Below are positions 32,692 through 44,419 of a stretch of 64,000 nt of DNA, in pieces. Position 1 is the first letter of the stretch, and every line of letters starts with the position of its first letter. Below the pieces are notes generated by a model. It was not told the DNA's origin. It did not search any database and saw nothing but the letters and a program-made list of their open reading frames with translations. The translations under genes were made by a program, and so were the position numbers. Origin of the DNA: Coffea arabica (Eukaryota; Streptophyta; Magnoliopsida; Gentianales; Rubiaceae); assembly GCF_036785885.1 (NCBI RefSeq), contig NC_092310.1, positions 4,402,001-4,466,000 of the forward strand, read 5' to 3'.

Positions 32692-34263
32692 ATGGAGAGC
32701 GAAGATTCTTACCAAGAAAGTGAAGATTATTACCAAGAAAGTGATCAGGAAGATTATTACATTGACGAGGATGAAGAGTTTAACGACGAGAACAACATTG
32801 ACGACGATGAAGAGTTTATAAAGAACAACCATCCTGAGGAAGAATGTTTGGAGGAGAAGAACTATACAGTTTTGAAGCAAGAAGATATTCGTCGACGTCT
32901 AGAGGATGATATAGCCAAAATTTCATCTGTTCTTTCGGTATCAAGAGAAGCAGCTATCAGATTGTTGTGCAGATCAAATTGGAGTGTAATTGAAGTTCAA
33001 GACAGGTGGTTCATGGATGAAGAAAAGGCCCGTAAGGCTTGTGGATTATCAGAGAATAAACCAGTTATTCAGAAGACTTCAAAGAAAAAGTTCTTTTGTA
33101 GGATTTGTTTGGAGAAAAATGGCAAAAAGAAGGCTGTTTCAGCCGCTTGTGGTCATCTATTTTGCAAGTCTTGTTGGGAAACCTATATTAGGATATCGAT
33201 CAACGATGGCCGGGGCTGTTTGATGCTGAGATGTCCTCAACCCTCCTGTGGCACACCAGTTGGTCAGGATATGATTAATTCTTTGGCATCTGATGAAGAA
33301 AAGAAAAAATATGACAACTATCTTGTTAGATCCTTTATAGAGGAAAAAAAGACTATCAAGTGGTGCCCTGCCCCAGGATGTGATTTTGCAGTTGAATTCG
33401 TGCTTGGGAGTAGCAGTAGCGATAGCAACTTTGATGTTACTTGTGATTGTTCACATGGATTTTGTTGGAACTGTTTGGAGGAAGCTCATAGTCCAGCAGA
33501 TTGTGAAATTGTGGCCAAGTGGATGGTGAAAAACAGTTCTGAATCCGAAAACATGAAGTGGATATTGTACAATTCCAAGCCTTGTCCAAGTTGCAAAACG
33601 CCAATTCAGAAGAATCAGGGTTGTATGCACATGACCTGTGCAGAACCATGCCGTTTTCAGTTTTGTTGGCTATGTTTAGGTCCATGGTCGGAACACAATA
33701 CAGGAGGTGTTTACGGTTGTAACAAGTATCAGGAATCCAAGGATGATGAAGCGAAAGAGTACAGTGAAGCTGATAGGAGGGAAAGGGCTAAGTATTATAT
33801 GGAAAGATATGCACATCATTACGAGAGATGGGCCGGTAACCATTCCTCCAGACGAAGAGCTTTGGAGGATAGGGAAACAATGAAGACTGTTAATATTGAG
33901 AAGCTGAGTCAAATCCAGACCCAAACCGAGGGAATGTTGAAGTTTATCATCGATGCATGGGATCAGATTGTGGAATGTAGGAGGGTTTTAAAATGGAGCT
34001 ACGCCTATGGCTATTATCTACCTGAAGAAAAGCACGCAAAAAAGGAGCTTTTCGAGTTCTTGCAAGCGGAAGCAGAGGCTAGTTTGGAGAGACTTCATGA
34101 CTGTGCAGAGAATGAACTTTTGGTACACCTCAATGCAGAAGGTCCTTCGGAGGACTTCAATGATTTTCGTATCAAGTTAGATCGCCTGACTCGTGCTACT
34201 CGAAATTACTTTTATAAATTGGTTACAGCACTAGGGAATGGTCTTTCAGAAATCGATTCATAA
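32692..34263 (+). CDS. ARIADNE-type RBR E3 ubiquitin ligase, intronless
   Basis: A single 523-aa frame. Residues 1-55 are Asp/Glu/Tyr-rich. RING1 has C136, C139, C153, H155, C158, C161, C181 and C186. The IBR domain has C225, C230, C251, C253, C258, C261, H266 and C271. RING2 has C298 and C301 and the catalytic cysteine C311 in NQGCMHMTC, ten residues after C301 as in human HHARI. A helical C-terminal Ariadne domain follows, with YYMERYAHHYERW and a late RRVLKWSYAYGYY. RBR ligases take ubiquitin from an E2 onto this cysteine, then pass it to a substrate. It looks most like plant ARI7/ARI8. Many relatives have numerous introns, so an intronless copy could be a retrogene. I see no A-tail or TSD to prove that. 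Confidence 0.93.
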   Translation: MESEDSYQESEDYYQESDQEDYYIDEDEEFNDENNIDDDEEFIKNNHPEEECLEEKNYTVLKQEDIRRRLEDDIAKISSVLSVSREAAIRLLCRSNWSVIEVQDRWFMDEEKARKACGLSENKPVIQKTSKKKFFCRICLEKNGKKKAVSAACGHLFCKSCWETYIRISINDGRGCLMLRCPQPSCGTPVGQDMINSLASDEEKKKYDNYLVRSFIEEKKTIKWCPAPGCDFAVEFVLGSSSSDSNFDVTCDCSHGFCWNCLEEAHSPADCEIVAKWMVKNSSESENMKWILYNSKPCPSCKTPIQKNQGCMHMTCAEPCRFQFCWLCLGPWSEHNTGGVYGCNKYQESKDDEAKEYSEADRRERAKYYMERYAHHYERWAGNHSSRRRALEDRETMKTVNIEKLSQIQTQTEGMLKFIIDAWDQIVECRRVLKWSYAYGYYLPEEKHAKKELFEFLQAEAEASLERLHDCAENELLVHLNAEGPSEDFNDFRIKLDRLTRATRNYFYKLVTALGNGLSEIDS

Positions 34264-35606
34264 ACAGCTTCCTCATTGCAAGAAGAGAAGCTCCAAAGGA
34301 TTCCATACATGTACCAGCAATATTGACAACATCTGTACCTTTCTATGCATCTTCCTTTGGTTGCGCAAATATATCAGCATTTTGTTGGGATTGAATGATC
34401 AAGGTTTTGAACTAAGAGAAGAACAATGATTTTCCAGGAATGTATCAAACAAGATAATGCTTTTGTTCATTGGACCTGTTTACTTAGCTGATTGGATATG
34501 TGACAAGAGTGTTATGAAACTAACAATTCTCTAAGAAGTTGTAGAGCATCTTTTAAATTAAGTTCACAAGTGTTTGAGTGCCAAAAATGTAATTATTTTA
34601 TGATCTAATTGCTTAAGAATATATAGGGCAATTATTTGGGCTTATAATTAGTTCTGTAGTACTTTCACTAAGATGCCTAGGGCTAGAGGTATAAACACGA
34701 CTTTAAAAATTTGAGATTTAATCTAAGCCCATATTGTATTTCATTGTTCTATAAGTATATATTACTTGACTTTTTGAGGCTATTTTGTTTGAGTTTTTTT
34801 GCCAAAATAACACTCTTGCTAAAAAATATTTTCAATGTGATTCATTTTCAAATTTTATTCCCATAATGATGTTATTATTGCCACCTAGTTATCCTGATTG
34901 CCATGTAGGATAATAAGAAGCGTGAACTAAAAATTTAAATTTTTTTATTATAGAGGCACAAGAAGATTGCATAACTTTGATAATTTCCTTATAATTATTT
35001 AAAATATATTCTACCATTATTGACCTTGCTATTATTGGTCTCTGAATTTTTTTTTAAATGTATCAAACCCATTGCATATAATTTTTTTGAAAAATAAAAA
35101 GTTGCAACAAAATTTGCAATGAAAATTGTAAGCATAATAACAAGAAAAAGTTACAAAAACTTCAAAACTATCATATTTGTTTATGTTATCCTTCCTACTT
35201 CTTGAAAAGAACTTTTGCAAAAGTAATCAAGCTAAAATTTTCAAGTTTTTAATTGCAAACTGAAAACTTCCACATTATCTAAGTAAATATTGTCATACTA
35301 TCTAATACAAGAACTACCGGTATTTGTCAATAATTAGCAAGGTCATCTTTTACATCTTATTTATAATACCACCGGATACAAGAACTATTAGTAGATTAAA
35401 TCGAAACCGAGACTAGTAAAGTTCATGTAATGTAAAAGAAATCTACTAATGCAATTAAGATAATCCAAAAGTTGCTCAAAAGTAATACAAACCACCAATT
35501 GATGTTAAATAAATGTGCAAAAATATTTCAAGTATATGAGATTATTTGATCATGTAATAGAAAGGCCTAGAAATGAACATGCTCAAACATGTGCTCGAAA
35601 TCAAAC
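34264..35606. other. Intergenic after the Ariadne gene
   Basis: The 3' flank of the ligase gene and AT-rich sequence. No gene or clear repeat. The first 150 bases probably belong to the ligase 3' untranslated region. Confidence 0.5.
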
Positions 35607-36927
35607 TGATAAGTGCATATTTTGTGTGTTTTTAGTGTATTTTATTAGTTAGTTTGGTATGTTTTAACTACTTTTATGGCTAATTAACTAAGTTTCTAGT
35701 GAAAATATGCATTTTATGGTTTAAGTGGTAAAAATTGCATTTCTATGGATTTTAATGGTGAAAACTTCCTATTTTTATAGGATTAATGATTCAATCATCA
35801 AATGGCATGAATTGAGAAGATAATTGGATGATTGATGATGGTTTGAAGTGATAAAAAGAAGACATGAAGTGCAAAATACTCAAAGAATGAAATGCAAGTT
35901 TTTCAGCTTTGACATCTTGTGGTATTTCGGCTATATCTTGAGCTACAAGTATCAGATTGAGGTGATTCTTAAAATTTTGAAGCTAAGAGATATATCTACA
36001 ATTGGTATGAAGACATTGAAGGCCAGTTTAATCATTTTCATTATCAAAAAGTCGCAATACAGAAGCGCATTTTCATGGTTGAAACTAAAACAAAGTTCTG
36101 ACCAGGAGAGGGTTTTTTGGTCATTTATTTGTCCACAAAGCTCCAAATTGGATGATTCTTGAGGCATTGAAAATCTAACTCAAAGGACTACAACCTTTAT
36201 GTTTTACATAAGAGGTAATTCAGCCTCTATCATCGAGAAAATATTAGTTAAATTTGGACAAAAAACAGAGCAAGGATGAAATCTGTCCAGAATTGTGCAA
36301 ACCTACAAAGTCAATACGTGGGATGCAACATGCAACCTAAGGGCATGTTTTCGAGATTGCGTATTCATCATTTTTAGCTGTAACTAGCTCTGCAACTTGT
36401 TCTTTATTCACACAACTTTCCATCTCAACTCCAACAAGCAATTTCGGCTGTATTTGACCAAGAAGAGTGTAGAAAGTTGGAGAACCAACCTTTGAGAGTT
36501 TCAAGAGCCAAAAATGACAACTAAAAATAGCTCATTTTGTGGCTTGAATCTCTCTATAAATAGCAGCCTTGGAGAACATTTTCATAACTTTGGAAGGCTA
36601 GAGAAACTCCACCAAAATGTAGTCTTCACTAGTTTTTATTAGTTCATTAGTATAGTATAGTTAGAGTAGGTTACCCTTCTTGTATTTGTAGTTCGATTTG
36701 GATGAATATTTGAAGAGCAAAGATAGGGAGTTTGAAACTCATGTGACAAAGGTGACTTCTCTTCTATCACTTTCTCTTTGTAATTGAATTCATGTTTAAT
36801 TATAATACAAGTTTGGTGTTTTTTTTATCATGTTTAGTTAAAGTTTATGCTTAGAGTTATGGATGAACTTTCTGTATCTTGTTAGTGATATTTATTTGGT
36901 TATTTAATGATATTATTTTAAGCAAGT
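35607..36927 (+). repeat. Athila/Tat-like LTR, first part (outermost of nest)
   Basis: Begins TGATAAGTGCATATTTTG and aligns over its first 900 bases with the solo LTR that starts at 36928. It is cut there by that solo LTR and resumes at about 49657. It is an LTR or solo-LTR remnant; no coding part. Confidence 0.7.
36923..36927. repeat. TSD of solo LTR, left copy
   Basis: caagt here and taagt at 49652-49656 flank the solo LTR, with one mismatch. Confidence 0.55.
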
Positions 36928-37736
36928 TGACAAGTATATATTTTACGTATTTTTAGTGTATTTTATTAGTTAGTTTTGGTGTATTTTAACTAGTTTTATA
37001 ACTAATTAACTAGGATTCTAGTGAAAATACTCATTTTGTGGGTTAAGTGGTAAAAATTTCATTTCTATGGATTTTAATGGTGAAAACTTCATGTTTTGTA
37101 GGTTTAATAATTCAATCATCAAATGGAGTGAGTTGAAAAGATAATTGGATGATTGATGATGATTTGAAGTGATAAAAAGAAAATATGAAGTGCAAGAGAT
37201 GAAATGCAATTAAGTTCTAAAGAAAAGAAATTTTTCAGCTTTGACACCTTTTAGTATTTCGGCTATATCTTGAGTTACAAGTATTGGATTGAGATAATTC
37301 TTGAACCATTTTGAAGTTAAGAGATAGATCTATATTTGTATGAAGATATCGAAATCCAGTTCAGTCATTTTCCTTGTCAAACAGTTGAAATACAGAAGTG
37401 CATGTGCATGGTCGAAAGCTGAAACAGAGCTCTGAGTGAGTCGAAAGTATTTTGGTCACTTCTTAGTCCATAGAGCTCCAAATTGGATGATTCTTGAAGC
37501 ATTGGAAAGCTAACTCACGGGACTAAACTATCATGTTTTGCACAAGAGGTAATTCAGCCTCCATCATTGAGAAAATAGCAATTGAAATGGTGCCAAATTC
37601 ACTGAAATGAAAACGTGACCCTTGAATACGTGAGCACGACCCTTGATTATGCGAGCTAAAGTCGCGTATTCTAAGGTCGTGTATTCTCGCTTGATTTCTA
37701 TAACTTATTCAGCCACTTGCTCTGTTTTCACGCTAC

Positions 37737-37741
37737 CTTTC
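37737..37741. repeat. TSD of Tekay element, left copy
   Basis: ctttc here and ttttc at 48579-48583, one mismatch. Comparison with the solo LTR reading on both sides (ttcgactcaactc-like join) supports the site. Confidence 0.65.
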
Positions 37742-40404
37742 TGTGAGAACCCGAAAATTTTCTTATTTTCTAGGCTTTATTTTATTTAATTGTATGCCTT
37801 TTCTTTATTTTCTCTATTAGGAAAATTTTCTAGATAATTTTTATGAGTAAATATAGTTTTTAAATCATTTTCTAGTATAAGTTAGTTCATAAGATTTTAG
37901 GAGTGTATATTGGACGTGGGACCCGCTAGTGCAATAAGTGCGCTAAAATTCAGCCAATTAGGTTAAGTTTTATATACAGAGATTAATTTACCAGGTGTTA
38001 AGAGGGAATTAGAGGTTACCTAAATGGATTGGTATTGGAGAGACAAAAGGATAGTTTTGAACTAAAAAGGTGACAATTGTCACTTTGTGATTAAAGGTTG
38101 GATTTTGACCATCTTACTTACCTTTACCAAATAATCAAAAAAATTGATCAAAATTCATCATCATACATCTCTCTTCGCCAACTCTCTTAGGGTGCAAAAG
38201 AAAGGAAAACCTCCAACTTTCTTATTCTCAATCTTGTTCAATCTTACAACCTAACAGTTAAAACTTCAAATTTCTCCATAAAAACCCTTTGCTAAGTAGT
38301 ATTAAGGTAGTTGGTGGAGTGGTTTGGAAAGAGGAGGTGCTAAGTTACTTTTTTCTTGAGTTTACAAGGTAAGTGGCTAAGGAATCCTTCTTTTGTTCTT
38401 GATAATGTTCAATTAGTGACTTGTGATAGTCAAAGAGGTGGTTTTGTGGAAGATTTTCTGACTTTTGGTAGAGATTGATGAATTTAAGTTTTTAGTCATG
38501 ATTTTTCTAATTTTATATGATTAGTATTGGTTGGCCATGGATAATGGCTTAGTATAGTCTAGAATGAAGCTTTGGTGTGTTAATTGTAGCTTTTTGCAAA
38601 AAATTTCCGCTTTGTACGGAGAATTTCAGATTTAGGGTTTTGAATGGAGGCTTTTCTAGGGTTATTGTGGGACTTTTGAATTGGCTTTGTTTAAAGGGTA
38701 TTGTAACCCTAATAAGGTGTATGGAATGACCTATGACTTACAATTGTAATTGTGTTTGTGTTGGGGGTAATATAAGTGATTGATTGTAGGATGGAAATTT
38801 GAAATTATAAGGGGAAATGCTGTCCAAAATTTAGGTTCATACGATTTCTTGGAATTGGATTGCTTTAAGGGTTAATTAGTGACCTTAGGGTTGTCTAAAC
38901 CTTTAGCACCAAGTGTACCTTATATTACTTTCAAGTTCTTACGGTTTTACATTAGTGATGTGTGGTTTGGATTTATAACTTGTAATCGAGTCTCATTGTG
39001 TTTTATTGAATGTTTTAGGGCGTGCCGATGACGCAAGGCGCTTGTTGGACGGAAATTTGTGATAACTCTCTTTGTTTGATTGGTGAGTATGCTACTCACA
39101 TGATTGTTACTTCATGGCTTTGTTAAACTTGAAATCTATGACTTGAATGCTTGTGTATACTGTTGAGATTGATTGAGACGAGGGTGTACTTTATCACTCT
39201 CGCACTCCATGGCTTATGTGACTGTTTATTGTATCAATTGAATTTCACTTGAATATACTTGAACTGGTGTCGTTTGGACGTGTATCGAACGACCTTTACT
39301 GTTAACACTGAGCTCAACCCCATTGGTGGTCAATTGAATCGAGCCAACAAGGGTTTGGTCGAAAAAATTGACAAGCCATGGGGACTGTTCATGTGGAATC
39401 ATTGAGTATGAGACTCTTGATTTCGGTATACTCGAGTATTACCGTTTCTGAACTGATTGGAGTTCGGGCTCGGTAGGGGTATGTGAGGTGGACGGAAATT
39501 GGAGAAAAGTGGAGTCTACGGTATTGGTTACTCTTTGTATATTGATGGAGAGTCAATGAGGTGAGATCAAGTATGGCAAGTAAGGTAAAGGGCTCTTGAG
39601 AGCCGTCCGTATCCTTTTTACAAATCTTTATTTAAATGTGATGTTAGTTAACTCATTTATTGAATTAACTTGGATTGAGTGGCTTGTGTTTACATGAACT
39701 TTGTTACTTGGGTGATGGTACTTTATTGGGCGAAAACTCACTCTATTGTCTTTGTTTTCCTTATAGGGATATGAATAACTTTTGGGAGACTGTGATTTTG
39801 GGAAGCTGAGTTGAACTAATTTAATATTCTTTTGTATAGCTCCTCAATGGTTGAAAAACCTTAAGTGTATTTTGATCCAACATCTCTTTTGAGTTGTAAA
39901 TTTGCCACTTTACGTGTATAAACATAATTGGTAATGTTCATGTGTTACTTTGGGTTGTAAATGTCTAATTTCAAGGTTTATATGATTTGTTGGTAATCGA
40001 TTGGATTTCGGACAGGTTCGGGTTTCAAACGACAAAAGGAAAATTTTTGGCGGGAATTTCTGCAGGAGAATCCTGCTGTAAATCCGACCAGTTCTTGGCC
40101 AGATTGCCGGCCGGATTGACAGGGAAAATTTTGAATTCGGGCAGTTGGTCTCTGTCTCCAATCTGGCCAAGAATTCGGATGGAAATCCAGCCTGATTCTG
40201 GCCGGATTGTGACGTGGCCGGCACTATTCATGTGCGGTTCCGATTTTCATTTTTCCATTTCGTGTTTTTTGATTCGTTTGAGCGTGCTTTTATCTTTCGG
40301 AATGTTTTAGATTGTATTTAACTGTCTCGTTAGTCCTGGCGAGAGTTGGGCAGGCAGTCCGCTAACCTCTTTGGTACGCCTTAAGGGGCGGTAGGGTTGT
40401 CACA
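37742..40404 (+). repeat. 5' LTR of Tekay-type element
   Basis: About 2663 bp. It is slightly longer than the 3' copy, mainly near 40175-40210 (extra ggaaatccagcctgattc-like block). Repeated ggccggattg pieces occur close to its end. Confidence 0.9.
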
Positions 40405-40521
40405 GGCGGTATCAGAGTCTAGGTTTGAATTAGCCTGGACATGTTAGAAATTTCCGACTTGAGGATTATATTTGATTATTTTCCTTAAGAGTACTTAAGT
40501 TTATCTATACTTTTGTGTAGA

Positions 40522-41043
40522 ATGGACGGACGTAGTGGCCCTAGTGATAGTCCAGTTGGTGAGCAGCCCCGTGGAGTACTCCCGATAGTTAAGTATCAGA
40601 TCCGGCCAAGAGGGGCCACTGTACGTTGGAGTCCGGCCAACCGTCATCGGCGTTGCGAGTGCCGCCATACTTATGCCTATCCCAATACGGTCGTTTTGGC
40701 CGTGGTAGAGTAAAGGAAGGAGTTAGCAAAGAACAATGCTAGACTTGAAACTGAAGTGAACCAACTAAGGGAAGCTAATAAGAGACAAGCCGAGCGAATT
40801 AAGGAGCTTGAGTACGATGTGGTTGAAGGCCAAGATAGGGTAGATGACCTCTGTGCACAACTTAGAGAAGCGCATGAGCGCATGGTTCAGAGGGCCAGGA
40901 AAGCGAGGGTTAGAGCTGAATTGATTTTGAACATTTGTGATGACTTGCTTGGGGAGGAGAGCGATGAGGCTTCTTGTATAGGAGGCGAGGTTAGACGTGA
41001 ACCCGCCCAGTCTGATGGGTCAACTAGTCCTACGGCGGACTAA
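40522..41043 (+). pseudogene. Extra coiled-coil frame upstream of gag (Tekay)
   Basis: 174 codons in one frame with a single stop (TAA at 40711-40713). The second part, from 40714 on, reads ELAKNNARLETEVNQLREAN then KRQAERIKELEYDVVEGQD with clear heptad spacing and ends in a Ser/Asp-rich tail at a TAA. I know no enzyme domain in it. It lies between the primer-binding site and gag, in the same frame as gag but separated by a T-rich spacer with several stops. A function in RNA or particle assembly would be a guess. Confidence 0.65.
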
Positions 41044-41348
41044 ACCTTTACTCCTAGGCTACTATTTTGGATGATTTTGACTACCGTACATAGAAAGGAT
41101 AGGGGATAGTAGATCCAGGAAAGAACTTTAGCTAGCTGTTTTGTATATTTGGACTAGTTTTGCTTTTATATCTTTTGATAACTTGGTTGTCTCATGGAAT
41201 TTCCTTGTGTATACTCGACTGACTGTTAATGTGTGACTTGTTTGACATTGTTGTGTAATATGTATATATGTTTTGAATGTGAATATCTTTTGACTCCTTA
41301 CTTACGTTTACCGTTATCTTTAATGTTATACTTACGTTTTATCCTAGA
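41044..41348 (+). other. Spacer between coiled-coil frame and gag, intron-like
   Basis: T-rich, full of stops, and ends cgttttatcctag, like a plant 3' splice site. Splicing it out may join the upstream frame to gag, but the donor is uncertain (gtac near 41087 or others). Confidence 0.4.
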
Positions 41349-42430
41349 TCGACTAAATTCTATAGAAGGAACACGTAGTGGTCGAGGTCGTGGGCGTGGT
41401 GGTAGGCAACCCACAACTGCAGGGAGTAGTCGGGAAACCATGCCTGAACCCAAACCTAAGCCTAGAATCGACCCTAACGCTCAAGTAGTTGCAACCATCC
41501 AATGAATGACTGACCTGCTAGCTCATGTAGTGGAGCACTAGGGTCAAAACTCTCAACCTCAACCTGTAAATGCTAATCCTGGCAACCACGTGGAGAGCGA
41601 GAATAGAGCTCTCGAAAGGTTTCAAAAGTTTTTCCCACCCAAGTTTATCGGCGAGCCAGATCCTGATGAGGCCGAGAGACAGTTGAAAAAGATGGTGGAC
41701 ATCTTTGCTGCATTACATTATACGGAGGAGAGGCATGTGACTTTCGCTGTCTTTCAACTGGAAGGGGCAGCCCGTTCTTGGTGGAACGTCATACGGCAAA
41801 AGTGGGAATGAGAACAAATGCCAAGGATATGGGTAAATTTCATGAGCGAATTCAACGCCAAGTTTTTCCCTCCTTTGGTTCAGGAAAGGAAAGAAAACGA
41901 GTTTATTCGCCTTCGCCAGGGGGCTCAGACTAGCCAATTCACTCGCCTATCCAAATTTGCCCCCTAGCTGATCATGACTGAACAACGAAGGATAATGCGC
42001 TTTGTCCAGAGCCTGAATGTAAAAATCCAGAAGGACCTCGCTGTGGCCTGAATTAATACTTTTAGTAAGGCCGTGGAGAAGGCTCAACGGGTGGAAAGCG
42101 TCAGGTTTCAACTGAGAAACTTTCAAGCTAAAAAGCGAGAATTTCCTAGTAGTAGCTCAGGGCAGGGGGATAAGAGTACCCCTCTTAAATTTGGACGGGG
42201 AACTGGAGGCAGAAGGCAGCCGAGAGTATCGAGAGAGGCTCAGTCAAGAGATAGCCAAACTGGGCGAGACCAAAGAGGAAATTTTTAAGGGAGCTCAGCT
42301 TCGGCATCTCGCAATCCCTGTGGGCATTGTGGGAAGCCAAACCACATGGAGAACAATTGCTGGAGGAAGGAAAGAAAATGTTTATGCTGTGGGAGTGCAG
42401 ATCACTAACTTGCCACTTGCCCGGTTCTAA
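41349..42430 (+). pseudogene. Tekay gag with zinc knuckle
   Basis: One frame interrupted by several stops. It contains RGRGRGGRQP, then ERFQKFFPPKFIGEPDPDEA, VFQLEGAARSWWNV and FNAKFFPPLVQERKENEFI, the classic Ty3 gag blocks. The knuckle NPCGHCGKPNHMENNCW (C-x2-C-x4-H-x4-C) lies at about 42312-42360. Gag forms the particle shell. This copy cannot be translated through. Confidence 0.85.
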
Positions 42431-42486
42431 AACAAGATGGAAATGGGAGCCAACAACCGCCAAGAACCAATTCTGGACCAATTAAG

Positions 42487-43314
42487 GTGGACGGAACTAA
42501 ACCCAAGGTATCGGCTCGAGTGTACTCACTCGAGCCACAACAGGCCTTTGACTTTTTTGAGGTTGTAGAAGGTATGATCCCTGTATTCCACCGATTTGCA
42601 AAGGTGTTAGTAGATCCTGATGCCACCCATTCCTTTGTTAACTCTAACTTCATATGTGGTATTGATATAAAATCTGTTAGTTTACCTTATGACCTAGAAT
42701 TCAGTACTCCCACGGGGGACCATCGTTTGATCACTAGTCTGGTTTATAAGAATTGCGAAATTTGGGTAGGAGAGAGAAAATTTTTAAGGGATTTGATAAG
42801 CCTGTCTATTAAGGAGTATGATGTAATCTTGGACATGGACTGGTTAGCCAAATATAATACTCAACTTGATTGTAAAAAGAAGGTGGTAGAATTTCGTATT
42901 TCTGGGGAGGCGACCTTAAGGTTAGATATAAGGGGTAAGTTAGCCTCATCTGCCTTGATCTCGGGCATTCGGGTTAGAAAACTGCTAAGCAGAGGGGTGC
43001 AAGGGTTCTTAGTCTTTCTAATCAATACCCCCACCGATAAATTGAAGGTAGAGGATGTGCACATAGTGAAGGAATATCCAGATATATTTTCTGATGAGTT
43101 AGTAGCCCTACCTCCGAAGAGAGAGATAGAGTTTAAAATTAATTTGTTACCATGGACGTCATCTATCTCTAAAACCCCATATCGAATGGCACCTGTTGAA
43201 TTTAAGGAGTTGAAATTACAGTTACAAGATCTTTTGGAGCGGCGGTTCATACGAAAGAATGGGTCTCCTTGGGGAGCCCCTGTATTGTTTGTGAAGAAAA
43301 GGATGGGAGTTTGA
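42487..43314 (+). pseudogene. Tekay protease and start of reverse transcriptase
   Basis: 275 codons open. The protease motif should be DSGATHSF; here it reads DPDATHSF, so the active-site glycine is changed. The linker YPDIFSDELVALPPKREIEF and the reverse transcriptase start ([19 protein letters not shown]) follow. A TGA at 43312 and a frameshift in the next 250 bases separate it from the rest. Confidence 0.88.
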
Positions 43315-43942
43315 GAATGTGTATTGACTACCGGGGGCTGAATAATGTAACAGTTAAAAATAAATATCCACTGCCCCATATTGATGAGTTGTTCAACCAG
43401 TTGCAAAAAGCAGTGGTCTTCTTGAAATGAGATCTTCGCTCGGGGTATTACCAATTGTTGATTATGAGGGAGGATATCCCAAAAACTACTTTCAATTCGA
43501 GATATGGGCACTATGAATTTGCGATCATGCCCTTTGAACTGACCAATGCCCTGCTGCTTTCATGGATCTGATGCATAGGATTTTTAAACCCTATTTGGAT
43601 CGATTTATAGTTGTATTTATTGATGACATTGTGATTTACTCCAAAACGCGTGAGGAGCATGAGCAGCACCTAAGAATCATTTTGCAAACCCTAAGAGAGC
43701 ATCAGTTGTACGCCAAATTTAGTAAGTGCGAGTTTTGGTTGGAGAAAATTTCTTTCTTAGGGCAAGTAATTTCTCAAGAGGACATCTCGATTGACCCAGC
43801 GAAAATAGAAGCCATGACTGATTGGAAGAGGTCAGAAAATTTCACGAAAATTCGTAGTTTTCTAGGATTGGTTAGGTACTATAGACGTTTCATTAAAGGC
43901 TTTTCCAAACTGGCCGGTCCTTTAACCGACCTAACGAAGTAA
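43315..43942 (+). pseudogene. Tekay reverse transcriptase, palm part
   Basis: After a frameshift the frame reads [20 protein letters not shown] (FIDD, the YVDD-type catalytic box), [16 protein letters not shown] and [19 protein letters not shown]. The earlier DYRGLN-like part lies at 43315-43560 with damage. Confidence 0.85.
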
Positions 43943-44008
43943 CATGGTCGTTTCATATGGGATGCTAGGTGTGAAGCGAGTTTTTGAGAGTTAAAGAAAA
44001 GATTAACC

Positions 44009-44419
44009 ATGGCACCGATTCTAGCTTTGCCCAACGGAGTAGACGGTTTTACCGTTTATACCGACGTGTCGCGAGAAGGTCTGGGGTGTGTGCTGATGCA
44101 AAATCAGAATGTGATATCTTTTGTCTCTAGAAAGTTGAAATCCCACGAGCAGAACTACCCAACCCACGACCTGGAGTTAGCTGCAGTTGTTTTCGCTCTG
44201 AAAAAGTGGAGACACTATTTATACGAGGTGACCTTTGAGGTTTACTCAGACCATAAGAGCCTTAGATAGCTCTTCTCATAGAAGGAATTGAATATGAGGC
44301 AGCGACGGTGGATGAAATTACTGGAGGACTACGACTGCACTATCAACTATCATCCGGGGAAAGCTAACGTGGTAGTGGATGCCTTAAGTCGGAAGGCTCG
44401 AGTAGTAGGGTTAATGATT
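44009..44419 (+). pseudogene. Tekay RNase H
   Basis: Reads [36 protein letters not shown] and [15 protein letters not shown] (Asp, Glu and Asp active residues visible), then [17 protein letters not shown] stop at 44267 interrupts it. Confidence 0.85.

Noticed and set aside
42861..43511. 216-aa minus-strand frame
   Set aside because: It is the shadow of Tekay protease/reverse transcriptase on the plus strand.
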